A model generated the notes under the pieces. It was not told where the DNA came from. It saw only the letters and a program-made list of their open reading frames with translations, and made no database searches. A stretch of DNA of 17,543 nucleotides, from the NCBI GenBank assembly GCA_002309395.1, contig DBWU01000009.1:13644-31186 (forward strand), given 5' to 3'. A program made the translations under genes and the position numbers. This stretch comes from Oscillospiraceae bacterium UBA1230. GTDB taxonomy: Bacteria; Bacillota; Clostridia; Oscillospirales; Oscillospiraceae. Positions 1-7,876 of the stretch are shown here, piece after piece; position 1 is the stretch's first letter, and every line of letters starts with the position of its first letter.

Positions 1-378
1 GACGAGCTGCCCCAGCTTTTCAACGTGCTCAAGGGCGATATGTCGCTGGTGGGACCCCGGCCGGAGCGCCCGGAGATCGCCGCGCAGTATGAGGAGGATA
101 TGCCGGAATTCCGGCTCCGCCTGCAGGCAAAGGCCGGCTTGACCGGCTACGCGCAGGTGTATGGAAAGTACAATACCACGCCGTACAACAAATTGCAGAT
201 GGATCTGATGTACATTGCCAATCCGGGACTGTTGCAGGATCTGAAGATCCTGCTTGCCACGGTGAAGGTGCTGTTCCTGCCGGACAGCACCGAGGGCATC
301 GAGGAAGGGCAGACCACGGCGATGGCGAACTGGGGTATGGCGGAGGCAAAGGAGAACGTGGTCGAACAGGTCCGGTAA
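1..378 (+). CDS. Undecaprenyl-phosphate sugar phosphotransferase, C-terminal part (5' truncated)
   Basis: This is the end of a bacterial sugar transferase (WcaJ/RfbP/PglC-type polyprenyl phosphoglycosyltransferase). The family starts repeat-unit synthesis by moving a sugar-1-phosphate from a UDP-sugar to undecaprenyl phosphate at the inner membrane face. The reading frame is open from base 1, so the gene begins upstream; 125 codons remain. Visible family blocks are DELPQLFNVLKGDMSLVGPRPE at the very start (Asp-Glu-Leu-Pro-Gln and the GPRPE motif), then KAGLTGYAQV, and the YNKLQMDLMYI segment before the amphipathic C-terminal helix. The tail after about residue 95 is longer than in minimal PglC-like enzymes. 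The membrane-spanning N-terminus and the catalytic Asp-Glu pair lie outside the window. The family is clear; which sugar is transferred cannot be read from this fragment. It ends 97 bases before the next likely start. Confidence 0.93.
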   Translation, partial: DELPQLFNVLKGDMSLVGPRPERPEIAAQYEEDMPEFRLRLQAKAGLTGYAQVYGKYNTTPYNKLQMDLMYIANPGLLQDLKILLATVKVLFLPDSTEGIEEGQTTAMANWGMAEAKENVVEQVR

Positions 379-463
379 CGGGCAATATGCAGCCTACATT
401 GTTTTAAGGCTTTGAAAGCAGCGCATTTTGTCTCATTGCCGGTCAGATGGAAAGAGAAACGAT

Positions 464-467
464 GAGG
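464..467 (+). promoter_or_regulatory. Ribosome binding site deciding the start of the TagB/TagF-like gene
   Basis: GAGG lies 8 bases before GTG 476 and only 2 bases before GTG 470. No comparable site precedes the upstream in-frame TTG at 428. This favours a start at 476. Confidence 0.55.
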
Positions 468-475
468 TAGTGAAC

Positions 476-1660
476 GTGGGGATTAAAAGGAGATTCGAGT
501 ATACGCTCAAGCATACGCCGTGGATCCTTACTGCGTTTATCCGCACAGGCAGTGCTTTTTTCAGATTAGCGGGACGGTTTGTGAAAACCGACCCCGACCT
601 CATTTTGTTTACTTCCTTCAGCGGAAAGCAGTACAACGATTCGCCGAAAGCAATTTATGAGTTTCTGCGCGGTATCCCGGAAGGGAAACGATTCAAATAC
701 GTATGGGCGTTTGAGCACCCGGAGGAGTTCCCCGGGGTCGATTGCGAAAAAGTGAAGATCGACACGTGGAAGTATTTTGTTACAACGCTCAAAGCGGCAT
801 ACTGGGTCACCAGTGTTAATATCGAGCGCGGCCTCAAATACAAAAAAAAGGGGACTTTTTACCTCAATACGTGGCACGGACCGGCGATCAACCTGATGGG
901 AAACGGCGTAAAGGATCGCAGTGATTTCAACTGGGATCATATTGACCGGTTTTGCATTTCCGGCGACTATGAAAGACCGATCATTGAGCGGGATTTCTGC
1001 GTAAAACCCGAAAACCTTCTGCTTTCCGGGCTTCCGAGGAACGATGAGCTGTATCACGCGACTGCGGAGCGGAGAGAGGAGCTTCGCCGGCAGTTCCATG
1101 TGCCTGACGGGAAAAAGGTCATTCTTTATGCGCCGACGTGGAGGGAAAGTACGGACGGCGGGGCAAGCTGTGACATAGCGCCGCCCGTCGACCCGGATAA
1201 ATGGAAAGAGAAACTGGGCGATGAGTACGTAGTATTTATCAGAGCCCACGTAAATACCCGAAAAATGCTCGGCATCCAATATGACGATACGATTCGGAAC
1301 GGGTCGGAGTATCCTGCCGTAAACGATCTCTTGATACTGGCGGATTATCTGATTTCGGATTATTCCAGCATTATCATGGATTACAGCATTCTGGCAAGAC
1401 CGATCATATGCTTCGGATATGACTACGAAGCATACAACAGGGCAAGAGGCGGCTTCTATTTTGATTTGGGAGAAGAGATCCCTTCCGGGATTTGCCATAC
1501 GGAAGATGAGGTCATCGAATATATATTGACAAGCGACTACCGGGCGGAATGCGAGAAGGTCAGAAGGTTCAGGGACTCGCATATGCAAGCGGGCGGCGAG
1601 GCTACACGCATTTGCGCCCGGGAGATCATCAGCCGGTCGCACGGAGGAGACGACAAGTGA
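476..1660 (+). CDS. CDP-glycerol glycerophosphotransferase-like (TagB/TagF family) polyol-phosphate transferase
   Basis: A 394-residue cytosolic or membrane-associated transferase of the Glyphos_transf family, whose members move a phospho-alcohol from a CDP-activated donor onto a glycan or teichoic acid primer. Family landmarks run in order: WHG (133-135), GLPRND (185-190), YAPTWRE (218-224) and ISDYSS (293-298) followed by MDY. The N-terminal 50 residues are basic and contain no clear transmembrane helix. I chose GTG at 476 because GAGG at 464-467 sits 8 bases upstream; GTG 470 is too close to it, and TTG 428 has no ribosome binding site. The stop overlaps the next start by 4 bases (GTGA). 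Because an aminotransferase and a cytidylyltransferase follow directly, the donor may be a CDP-amino-alcohol or CMP-aminophosphonate rather than CDP-glycerol (inference). The family call is firm; the donor and acceptor are unknown. Confidence 0.9.
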   Translation: MGIKRRFEYTLKHTPWILTAFIRTGSAFFRLAGRFVKTDPDLILFTSFSGKQYNDSPKAIYEFLRGIPEGKRFKYVWAFEHPEEFPGVDCEKVKIDTWKYFVTTLKAAYWVTSVNIERGLKYKKKGTFYLNTWHGPAINLMGNGVKDRSDFNWDHIDRFCISGDYERPIIERDFCVKPENLLLSGLPRNDELYHATAERREELRRQFHVPDGKKVILYAPTWRESTDGGASCDIAPPVDPDKWKEKLGDEYVVFIRAHVNTRKMLGIQYDDTIRNGSEYPAVNDLLILADYLISDYSSIIMDYSILARPIICFGYDYEAYNRARGGFYFDLGEEIPSGICHTEDEVIEYILTSDYRAECEKVRRFRDSHMQAGGEATRICAREIISRSHGGDDK

Positions 1661-2712
1661 AGCTATTTACGGTAGGACCGGTACAGATGTACCCGGAGAC
1701 GTTACGCATTGAGGGAACCCAGCAGCCATATTTCAGAACGCCTGAATTCAGCAAACTGATGAAGGACGTTGAAAGATGGTTTCTTGATTCCGTCCACGCA
1801 CCCGACGGGTCGGAATTTATTGCGCTCACCGCCAGCGGAACGGGCGCAATGGACGCCGCCGTGTCCAACCTGCTGTCCGGGGACGATAAAGTCCTTGTGA
1901 TCAACGGCGGGAGCTTCGGCGCCCGGTTTTCCCGGATTTGCGAGCGATACGCCATTGCCCATGAGGAGTATAAGATCCCATTTCTCCATGCATTCCGAAA
2001 AGAGGAGTTTGAGCAGTATGCCGGCAGATCCTTTACGGCGTTGCTTGTAAATCTCTGTGAAACGAGTACCGGGCAATTGTACGATCTGGCGTATCTGGGA
2101 GAGTTTTGTGCCCGAAACAATATGCTGTTTATCGTGGACGCGGTCAGCGCATATCTGGCGGATCCGATCGATATGGAGCGTTTTCACGTGGACGCTGTGC
2201 TGACGGCGAGCCAGAAGGCGCTTGCGCTGGCACCGGGCGTTGCCCTGATCGCCATTTCGCCCACCGCAGTACGGAGACTGGGAAAAGGCAACCGCGCGTA
2301 CTACTTTGATTTTGAGGAGTATATCAGCAATCAGCGCAGAGGGCAGCCGCCGTTCACCTCTGCCGTGGGCACGATGCTGGCGCTCCATCAGCGGCTGGAA
2401 AGCATTATGCACAAAGGGGTCAAGGCGGTCAACGACGAACACGCGCAACGTGCCCGGTATTTTAGAGAATTGATACAGGACTTACCGCTGGCTCTGCCGC
2501 CCATTCCGCTTTCCAACAGTTGTACGCCGCTCATCTTCCCCGAAGAAAACGCAACGGCGGTATATACGGCGCTCAAAGAGAAATACGAGGTCTTTTTGAC
2601 GCCCTCCGGCGGAGATTGGAAGGACAAGCAGTTGAGAGTAGGGCATCTCGGAAATCTGACGCTTGAGGACTATGACGACCTGGTGCACAAGCTGATAGGA
2701 GAACTGATATGA
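1657..2712 (+). CDS. Class V PLP aminotransferase (PhnW / alanine-glyoxylate aminotransferase-like)
   Basis: A 351-residue fold-type I PLP enzyme of the class V group that includes 2-aminoethylphosphonate:pyruvate transaminase and alanine:glyoxylate aminotransferase. Visible motifs: TVGPV near the start (5-9), the phosphate-cradle SGTGAM (60-65), cofactor Asp161 in IVDAVSAY, the Schiff-base lysine Lys187 in ASQKAL, and Arg327 in LRVGHLGN, the position that usually binds the substrate carboxylate. The GTG start at 1657 overlaps the preceding stop by 4 bases and has GGAGGAGA about 7 bases upstream. An upstream in-frame start at 1549 would add residues unlike the family. The gene overlaps the next one by 4 bases (ATGA), so three proteins are translationally coupled. 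The cytidylyltransferase next door suggests that the product is an amino-phosphonate or amino-alcohol phosphate, for example aminoethylphosphonate or serinol phosphate (inference). Confidence 0.9.
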   Translation: MKLFTVGPVQMYPETLRIEGTQQPYFRTPEFSKLMKDVERWFLDSVHAPDGSEFIALTASGTGAMDAAVSNLLSGDDKVLVINGGSFGARFSRICERYAIAHEEYKIPFLHAFRKEEFEQYAGRSFTALLVNLCETSTGQLYDLAYLGEFCARNNMLFIVDAVSAYLADPIDMERFHVDAVLTASQKALALAPGVALIAISPTAVRRLGKGNRAYYFDFEEYISNQRRGQPPFTSAVGTMLALHQRLESIMHKGVKAVNDEHAQRARYFRELIQDLPLALPPIPLSNSCTPLIFPEENATAVYTALKEKYEVFLTPSGGDWKDKQLRVGHLGNLTLEDYDDLVHKLIGELI

Positions 2713-3410
2713 AGGCCATATTACTTGCTGCGGGCGTGGGAAGCCGGATCAGCAACGACATCGGTCAAATGCCGAAAAGTATGCTGGACGTGAACGGTCA
2801 GCCGCTGATCGTGCACACGGTGGAGCTTCTTCAGCGGAACCATATTGAGGTGATCGTTATCACCGGGTTTAAGCACCGCGTGATTGAAGACGCGCTGAAG
2901 GATCACCACGTGCGGATATACTATAATCCGTTTTTCCGCGTGACAAACAGTATCGGGAGCTTGTGGTACGCCCGAAACGAGTTTTTTAACACGAACGAGT
3001 TATTGATCGCAAACGCTGACGTTTACTACACACAGGAGCTTTTGGACAAGGTGTTTGCCTCTCAGTACGACAACTTCCTGCTTGCCGACAGGACTCGCGC
3101 TGACACGGGAGATTATTTCTTCCTCAGCAAAGACGGCGTTCTCCAAAAATACGGCAAGGAGCTCAAACGGGAGGAGCGCGACAGCGAATACGTAGGGATC
3201 GGTGTTTTGAAGAAGGACTGGGTCCTTACTTTTCACGATCAGTTGTGCAATATGATCGAAAACGGAGAATATGATCTCTGGTGGGAAAACGTGCTGTATT
3301 CGCTGGTCGGCAGGAGGCCCGTTTATACGGTGGACGTTGACGGCATTTTCTGGTCGGAGGTCGATACGATCGAGGACTACCAGAGAGTATTGGCGTACTG
3401 CAACAGATAG
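2709..3410 (+). CDS. LicC/PntC-like cytidylyltransferase (NTP transferase family)
   Basis: A 233-residue sugar-nucleotidyltransferase-fold protein that matches small CTP-dependent enzymes activating phosphocholine (LicC) or 2-aminoethylphosphonate (PntC). Seen directly: the nucleotide-binding loop LAAGVGSR (6-13) with Pro22-Lys23, the segment NPFFRVTNSIGSLW (73-86) typical of this subgroup, a metal-binding Asp104 in NADVYY, and a second acidic site WSEVDT (215-220, Asp219). The length suits a single-domain enzyme with no fused PEP mutase or transaminase. ATG at 2709 overlaps the aminotransferase stop by 4 bases. Together with its two upstream partners it forms a make-activate-transfer set: aminotransferase, cytidylyltransferase, CDP-alcohol transferase (inference). 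A plain glucose-1-phosphate nucleotidyltransferase is less likely because of the subgroup motif and the small size. Confidence 0.86.
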   Translation: MKAILLAAGVGSRISNDIGQMPKSMLDVNGQPLIVHTVELLQRNHIEVIVITGFKHRVIEDALKDHHVRIYYNPFFRVTNSIGSLWYARNEFFNTNELLIANADVYYTQELLDKVFASQYDNFLLADRTRADTGDYFFLSKDGVLQKYGKELKREERDSEYVGIGVLKKDWVLTFHDQLCNMIENGEYDLWWENVLYSLVGRRPVYTVDVDGIFWSEVDTIEDYQRVLAYCNR

Positions 3411-3422
3411 GATACACGGGGC

Positions 3423-4607
3423 ATGAGAGTGATATTCTGGATGAGCAACGGCTTTGATTCACATTTCACATCAGAGCACCTGCTCAAGGCGATCATCAAA
3501 GCGCTGGCACAGGACGGTCATGCGGTTCACATTCTCCAGATGAAGCAGGGAGGCCCGTACCCGGAGCTGCCGGATGAGCTGAAGCTGCCGAATGTTACGA
3601 CCGCTTGCATCCCGTGCGATGCGCCGGAAAAGACCAACTTTATCAAACGGTATATACGTGAGATCAGATGGCACATGAGCTGTAAGGCGGAGTTGGTAAA
3701 GCACAAAGACTATGACGCGCTGTTTCTCCAGTCCACTGCCGCAGGAGGCTTCGCCATGGGGCTTGCCCGAAGAATCCTGGGGCGGAAGGCGGTTATAACG
3801 TTCAACGTGCAGGATATTTTTCCCTATAACGCGGTATTTGGCGGAAAGATCAAAAGCGGCGGCGCGGTGTGCAGGCTGCTGGCGGTCCTCCAGCGGGCGG
3901 CATACAGAAAAGCCGACCACATTATTACGATTAGTGAAGATATGAAGGACACGCTGGTGTCGGACGGCACGGCGCCGGATAAGATCGAAGTGATCTACAA
4001 CTGGGCTTATCAGGACGAGCCGTATGAAAACGTGGATCTTACGCCGGTTTCTCATATGTTCAAGCCGGGATATTTCCACGTCGTGTATGCTGGGAATATC
4101 GGCGTGATGCAAAACGTGGCGATTTTGATAGAAGCCGCCAAAGGGATGAAGGACGACGGGGACGTATGGTTCCATATCATCGGGGACGGCGTCTACAAGG
4201 ACAGACTGGAGGCAAAGGCGAAAAGCGACGGGATCACGAATATCAGCTTTTACTCCATGCAGCCGCCGGAAAGGGCGCCTGCCGTCTACGCTGCGGCGGA
4301 CGTTAACGTCATTCCGCTGGTAAAAGACGGATACCGGACGGCGCTTCCGTCTAAAACGGCAACGTGCCTTGCTTGCGGGAAACCCGTGGTGTTTGCCATC
4401 GGAGAGGAGAGCAAGTTTGCCAGGTCCGTTATGCACGATACCGGCTGTCCGGCGATCGGCAGCGAGGATGCCGGAGAGCTTATCCGCGCGATTCGCGCCA
4501 TGAAAGCCGGGCAGCTCACCTGCCAGACGCGGCAGTTCTTTCTGGATCACATGAACCGTTCGGCAAACAGCCGTCAATACGCCCGAATCATTACACGGAG
4601 GCGGTAA
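3423..4607 (+). CDS. GT4-family glycosyltransferase (first in window)
   Basis: A 394-residue GT-B fold enzyme. The N-terminal domain opens with FWMSNGFDSHF and holds FNVQDIFP (127-134), the position where WbuB-like enzymes have a DLWPE-type motif. The C-terminal domain contains VYAGNIGVMQN (221-231), the IIGDG nucleotide-binding turn (252-256), and LPSKTATCLACGKPVV (308-323), the usual PSK...A.GKPV donor-binding block. No transmembrane helix or signal peptide is evident, so it acts on lipid-linked intermediates at the cytoplasmic face. It starts 12 bases after the cytidylyltransferase with only a weak ribosome binding site (ACGGGG), which suggests reliance on coupling. The N-terminal resemblance to WbuB makes an aminodeoxy-sugar such as L-FucNAc a possible donor, but this is weak evidence. 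Confidence 0.9.
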   Translation: MRVIFWMSNGFDSHFTSEHLLKAIIKALAQDGHAVHILQMKQGGPYPELPDELKLPNVTTACIPCDAPEKTNFIKRYIREIRWHMSCKAELVKHKDYDALFLQSTAAGGFAMGLARRILGRKAVITFNVQDIFPYNAVFGGKIKSGGAVCRLLAVLQRAAYRKADHIITISEDMKDTLVSDGTAPDKIEVIYNWAYQDEPYENVDLTPVSHMFKPGYFHVVYAGNIGVMQNVAILIEAAKGMKDDGDVWFHIIGDGVYKDRLEAKAKSDGITNISFYSMQPPERAPAVYAAADVNVIPLVKDGYRTALPSKTATCLACGKPVVFAIGEESKFARSVMHDTGCPAIGSEDAGELIRAIRAMKAGQLTCQTRQFFLDHMNRSANSRQYARIITRRR

Positions 4608-4608
4608 A

Positions 4609-5226
4609 ATGTTCAGATCCTATTATGTGGCGAAGATCCTGCATAAGATGCAGATCCCCTCGTTTCACCACTGCCGCATCGATAAAACGGCAAGATTGTC
4701 AAGCGGCTGTGCGCTGGCGCGGGTGGAGATGGGACGCTATACCTACGCCGGCAGCGATACCAACATTACCGACGCGAGGATCGGCAGCTTCTGCTCCATA
4801 GGCGACAGCTGCAGGATAGGAGGCGGACTCCACCCCATGACGACGGTATCAACGTCGCCGGTGTTCCTGCAGGGGCGGAATATCATGGGGAGGAATTTCG
4901 CGCAGATCCCATATGAGCCGTCCCGGACGGTGACGATCGGGCACGATGTATGGATCGGTGATCAGGTGTTTATCAAGGCAGGCGTCACGATCGGAGACGG
5001 AGCGGTGATCGGGGCGCATGCCGTTGTAGTCCGCGACGTGGCACCCTACACGGTGGTTGCCGGAGTCCCGGCAAAGGAGATCAGGAAACGATTCGATCAG
5101 AAGACAGTTGACCGGCTTCTTGCCCTGAAATGGTGGGACTGGCCGGAGGCGGATCTTAAACGGTACGGAGCGTCTTTTTCCTCCCCGGAAGCGCTGGACG
5201 CCGCGGTGGCGGGGGAAAAGCCGTGA
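4609..5226 (+). CDS. Left-handed beta-helix acyltransferase (CatB/Vat-like hexapeptide family), probable polysaccharide O-acetyltransferase
   Basis: A 205-residue hexapeptide-repeat protein. Imperfect [LIV]-G-x4 repeats run from about residue 24 to 72 and from 108 to 145. They are interrupted by the loop GGLHPMTTVSTSP (72-84), whose His75 matches the catalytic histidine of the xenobiotic acetyltransferase subgroup. The C-terminal cap VAGVPAKEIRKRF (150-162) and the WWDWP segment are also typical of that subgroup. Such enzymes transfer acetyl from acetyl-CoA to a hydroxyl, and here the likely acceptor is a sugar of the repeat unit. GGAGG (about 4597-4601) lies 7 bases before ATG 4609, and the previous stop ends two bases before the start. 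Automatic annotation could label it a streptogramin or chloramphenicol acetyltransferase; the locus argues against a resistance role. Confidence 0.88.
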   Translation: MFRSYYVAKILHKMQIPSFHHCRIDKTARLSSGCALARVEMGRYTYAGSDTNITDARIGSFCSIGDSCRIGGGLHPMTTVSTSPVFLQGRNIMGRNFAQIPYEPSRTVTIGHDVWIGDQVFIKAGVTIGDGAVIGAHAVVVRDVAPYTVVAGVPAKEIRKRFDQKTVDRLLALKWWDWPEADLKRYGASFSSPEALDAAVAGEKP

Positions 5227-5277
5227 TCAGGTGCCCGGAACCGGGAGAATGATGCAAGATGACGTTAAGGGGATAAG

Positions 5278-6468
5278 ATGAGCAAGGAAGGCATGAATAT
5301 TATTTTTGTGGGTACGTGCTGTTCACGCAAAGCGTATCGAGCCATTCTGGCTGAAGAGCAAAGAGTCTCACAGCAGTATCAGAAATATTGCACGCTTCTC
5401 CTGCAGGGAGTCCGGCAAAACGGAGTCGCTGCGCGCTCGTTGGCGGTTTTGCCCGTAAACACAAGAAACAACCGCAAAAAGTATATCTCTCTGCCCGATG
5501 ACGAGGAGAACGGAATTTACTTTACGTACGTACCGTGCCTGAACGTGCCGGTTTTGAAACGGATCGTAAACTTCGGAGGGATCGTCGTCAAACTGTGGCG
5601 GCTCATATCTCAAAACCCCGACTGCGTGATCATCGCGGATCCTTTTTCCGTTTCCGCCTATACCGCGGCGCGGATCGTTTCACGGAGGCGGGGAAAGAAA
5701 ATTGTCGGGATCGTGACGGATCTGCCCACCGCGTACGGGAAAAGGTATGACCGGCGTCCTACGATCACGCAGACCCTCAGCCGTATGTTGGATGAGACCT
5801 GCGACGGATATATGTGCATTACGGATGAGCTGAACAGCGTGGTGAACAAGGGGAAAAAGCCCTGCGTGATCATCGAGGGATTCGCCGACAGCCGGATCGA
5901 TCCCAACGAGAGTAATAAAGACGCGAAAGCGCCGGTCTTCACCGTGCTGTACGCAGGCGGACTGTATAAGCAGTACGGCATCGAGGATCTGGTCAAGGGC
6001 TTTATGCTGGCCGATTTGGAGCGTGCGGAACTGCACCTGTACGGAGACGGTGCATACGTGCCTGAAATCGAGATGATCAGCCAGGTATATGACAAGATCA
6101 CATACTACGGCGTGAAGGATAACGACCATATCCTGCAGGAAGAGAAAAAAGCGTGGGTCCTGATCAATCCCAGACCGACGCTGGGATTCACGAAGTACAG
6201 TTTTCCGTCGAAAAACATGGAGTATATGGCATCCGGGACGTATACCGCCACCACGGATCTGCCCGGTATGCCCAAAGAATACAAAAAGTACGTATTCATC
6301 ATAGAGGACGCAACGGCGGAGGGGATCGCAACGGCCCTCAAGGCGCTGTATGCCCTGCCCTGTGACGAATTGACGCGACGGGGAGAAGCGGCAAAAGAGT
6401 GGATCTTGAAAAACAGGAACAATACGGTCCAGATGCGGAAGGTGTTGGATATGATCGAGACCCTTTAG
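5278..6468 (+). CDS. GT4-like glycosyltransferase (second in window)
   Basis: A 396-residue GT-B enzyme. The N-terminal domain has IIFVGTCCSRKAYRA (8-22) and VIIADPFSVSAY (117-128). The C-terminal domain has VLYAGGLYKQYGIEDLV (223-239), LYGDGAY (254-260), a YYGVK turn and FPSKNMEYMASG (309-320), the donor-binding block. The region INPRPT (296-301) replaces the more common P-x-E-G-F-G-type loop, so the donor or acceptor may be unusual. AAGGGGAT lies about 5 bases before ATG 5278; an alternative in-frame ATG at 5293 would trim five residues. It is separated from the acetyltransferase by 51 bases without a convincing promoter. The family is confident, the linkage unknown. Confidence 0.88.
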   Translation: MSKEGMNIIFVGTCCSRKAYRAILAEEQRVSQQYQKYCTLLLQGVRQNGVAARSLAVLPVNTRNNRKKYISLPDDEENGIYFTYVPCLNVPVLKRIVNFGGIVVKLWRLISQNPDCVIIADPFSVSAYTAARIVSRRRGKKIVGIVTDLPTAYGKRYDRRPTITQTLSRMLDETCDGYMCITDELNSVVNKGKKPCVIIEGFADSRIDPNESNKDAKAPVFTVLYAGGLYKQYGIEDLVKGFMLADLERAELHLYGDGAYVPEIEMISQVYDKITYYGVKDNDHILQEEKKAWVLINPRPTLGFTKYSFPSKNMEYMASGTYTATTDLPGMPKEYKKYVFIIEDATAEGIATALKALYALPCDELTRRGEAAKEWILKNRNNTVQMRKVLDMIETL

Positions 6469-6502
6469 CGAGCCGCTCAAAAGCATTACGTTTGAAACTG
6501 TC

Positions 6503-7876
6503 ATGGAGTACGATAGAAAAATGGGGAACAGTAAGATCAAAAAGCGCCCGGCAAAACTATTTTTGGCATACTCCGCTTTCACGTTTTTCCTGTATTATTT
6601 CGGCGCATACGATTATCCGAAAAACAATCAGGTTCTGCTGATCGTTTATCTCGTGATCTGTAATGCGGCGATGTATTTCGGGTTTATCGGCGGATGTTCC
6701 AAGTCATATCAGATACAGCCGGACGCGCCTGCCTTTCCGATCAAACGGTGGATGTCCGTGTTGATGTGGATATCTTTACTGACGATCCTGCCCAAATTCT
6801 ATATTTTCACCAGGATCTCTTTTGCAAATGCCAACGAGCTGGTCGAAAAAATCCTGCTCTTTGGCGTCGACGCCCAGGATCTGTACACGGAGCATCATAA
6901 GATCGAAGCGGTTACAGGCATATGGAAATATATCAACTATCTGGTGGTGCTTAGCAGTCCGTTCGTGTGGATGTATTACGTTTTATCCATGCTGCTCTGG
7001 GAGAAACTGTCTATCCGGAAAAAGATAGCGAGCGTTTTCATCTGGGTGATGACGATACTTCAGTACGTCATTTCCGGCACAAACGTGGGAATCATAGAGT
7101 TTATAGGCTTTTTTGCAACATGCCGCATTGTTGCCGGCATAGGAAAAAAGAAGAAGGTACGAGCGAAAAGACACCGGATCGTGACGGTGGGCGGCACGCA
7201 GATACGGATTCCGGGCAAGAAGATTCTGCTGTCGGCAGGTGCGATCGTGCTTGCCGTACTGGTATTTTCAACGGTTATGAACAGCCGGATCGGTAAGAGC
7301 TACACCAATTCGCTGGGGTCAGGCGTATTTCGCGCGTTCTATTCCGAAGAGGGCGTCAACCGCATATTGCCGGATTCCGTCAAGCCGGTCTACGCATATA
7401 TAAGCCGCTACTTTGCCGGCGGATACCGGGGTCTTGCGCTTTCTTTCGATATGCCGTTCCAGTCGACTTACGGTGTGGGTCATTCCTCGTTTTTGCTCAA
7501 CAACGCCGGATCCCTTTCGGAGGAATTGTGGGAACGGACGTATAATATGCAGGTCTACCATGCATACGGGTATCCCTATGACGCCAGTTGGCATACGGCG
7601 TTTCTCTGGATCGCAAACGACGTGTCGCTTGCAGGCGTACCGATTGTCTTGCTGATCCTGATGTGGCTGTTCGGGAAAGCATGGAGCAAATACCTTGATA
7701 CGGGGAATCTGGCGGCATTCTTGCTGTTTATGATCTACGCAAAGATCATGTTCTTCATTTCGGCAAATAACCAGGCGTTCCGCACGTTTGATACCATGTT
7801 TGCCTTCTGGGCGCTGGCACTTTGCATGCGCCAGAGCGACCGGTGGAACTGGAGGATCAGGATTGATAAACTTTAA
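6503..7876 (+). CDS. Wzy-type oligosaccharide repeat-unit polymerase
   Basis: A 457-residue polytopic membrane protein with about ten hydrophobic segments (roughly 17-35, 44-63, 82-102, 143-166, 172-212 as two, 240-258, 365-391, 402-420, 430-443). One large extracytoplasmic loop at about 259-364 is rich in Tyr, Ser and Gly. This pattern is typical of Wzy polymerases, which join undecaprenyl-linked repeat units outside the membrane and have little sequence conservation, so the call rests mainly on topology and position beside a Wzx-like flippase. A basic cytoplasmic stretch (GKKKKVRAKRHR, 214-225) precedes the seventh segment. The start is uncertain: ATG 6503 has no good ribosome binding site, while ATG 6521 has GGAG 12 bases upstream. 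The 3' end overlaps the flippase gene by 14 bases. Confidence 0.8.
   Translation: MEYDRKMGNSKIKKRPAKLFLAYSAFTFFLYYFGAYDYPKNNQVLLIVYLVICNAAMYFGFIGGCSKSYQIQPDAPAFPIKRWMSVLMWISLLTILPKFYIFTRISFANANELVEKILLFGVDAQDLYTEHHKIEAVTGIWKYINYLVVLSSPFVWMYYVLSMLLWEKLSIRKKIASVFIWVMTILQYVISGTNVGIIEFIGFFATCRIVAGIGKKKKVRAKRHRIVTVGGTQIRIPGKKILLSAGAIVLAVLVFSTVMNSRIGKSYTNSLGSGVFRAFYSEEGVNRILPDSVKPVYAYISRYFAGGYRGLALSFDMPFQSTYGVGHSSFLLNNAGSLSEELWERTYNMQVYHAYGYPYDASWHTAFLWIANDVSLAGVPIVLLILMWLFGKAWSKYLDTGNLAAFLLFMIYAKIMFFISANNQAFRTFDTMFAFWALALCMRQSDRWNWRIRIDKL
7851..7856 (+). promoter_or_regulatory. Ribosome binding site for the flippase TTG start, inside the polymerase gene
   Basis: GGAGGA sits 6 bases upstream of TTG 7863, within the last codons of the polymerase. 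No comparable site precedes the in-frame ATG 7788, which would add residues unlike a flippase N-terminus. This supports the TTG start. Confidence 0.75.

Noticed and set aside
388..412. AGCCT...AGGCT inverted repeat after the first gene as a terminator
   Set aside because: A five-base stem with an 11-base loop and no T tract is too weak to support termination. No convincing promoter was seen in this 97-base gap either.
566..1642. Minus-strand frame of 358 codons opposite the TagB/TagF-like gene
   Set aside because: In-register shadow of a gene with strong family motifs on the + strand. Comparable shadows at 3471-4577, 5680-6582, 10520-11395, 13536-14351 and 14777-15580 were rejected for the same reason.
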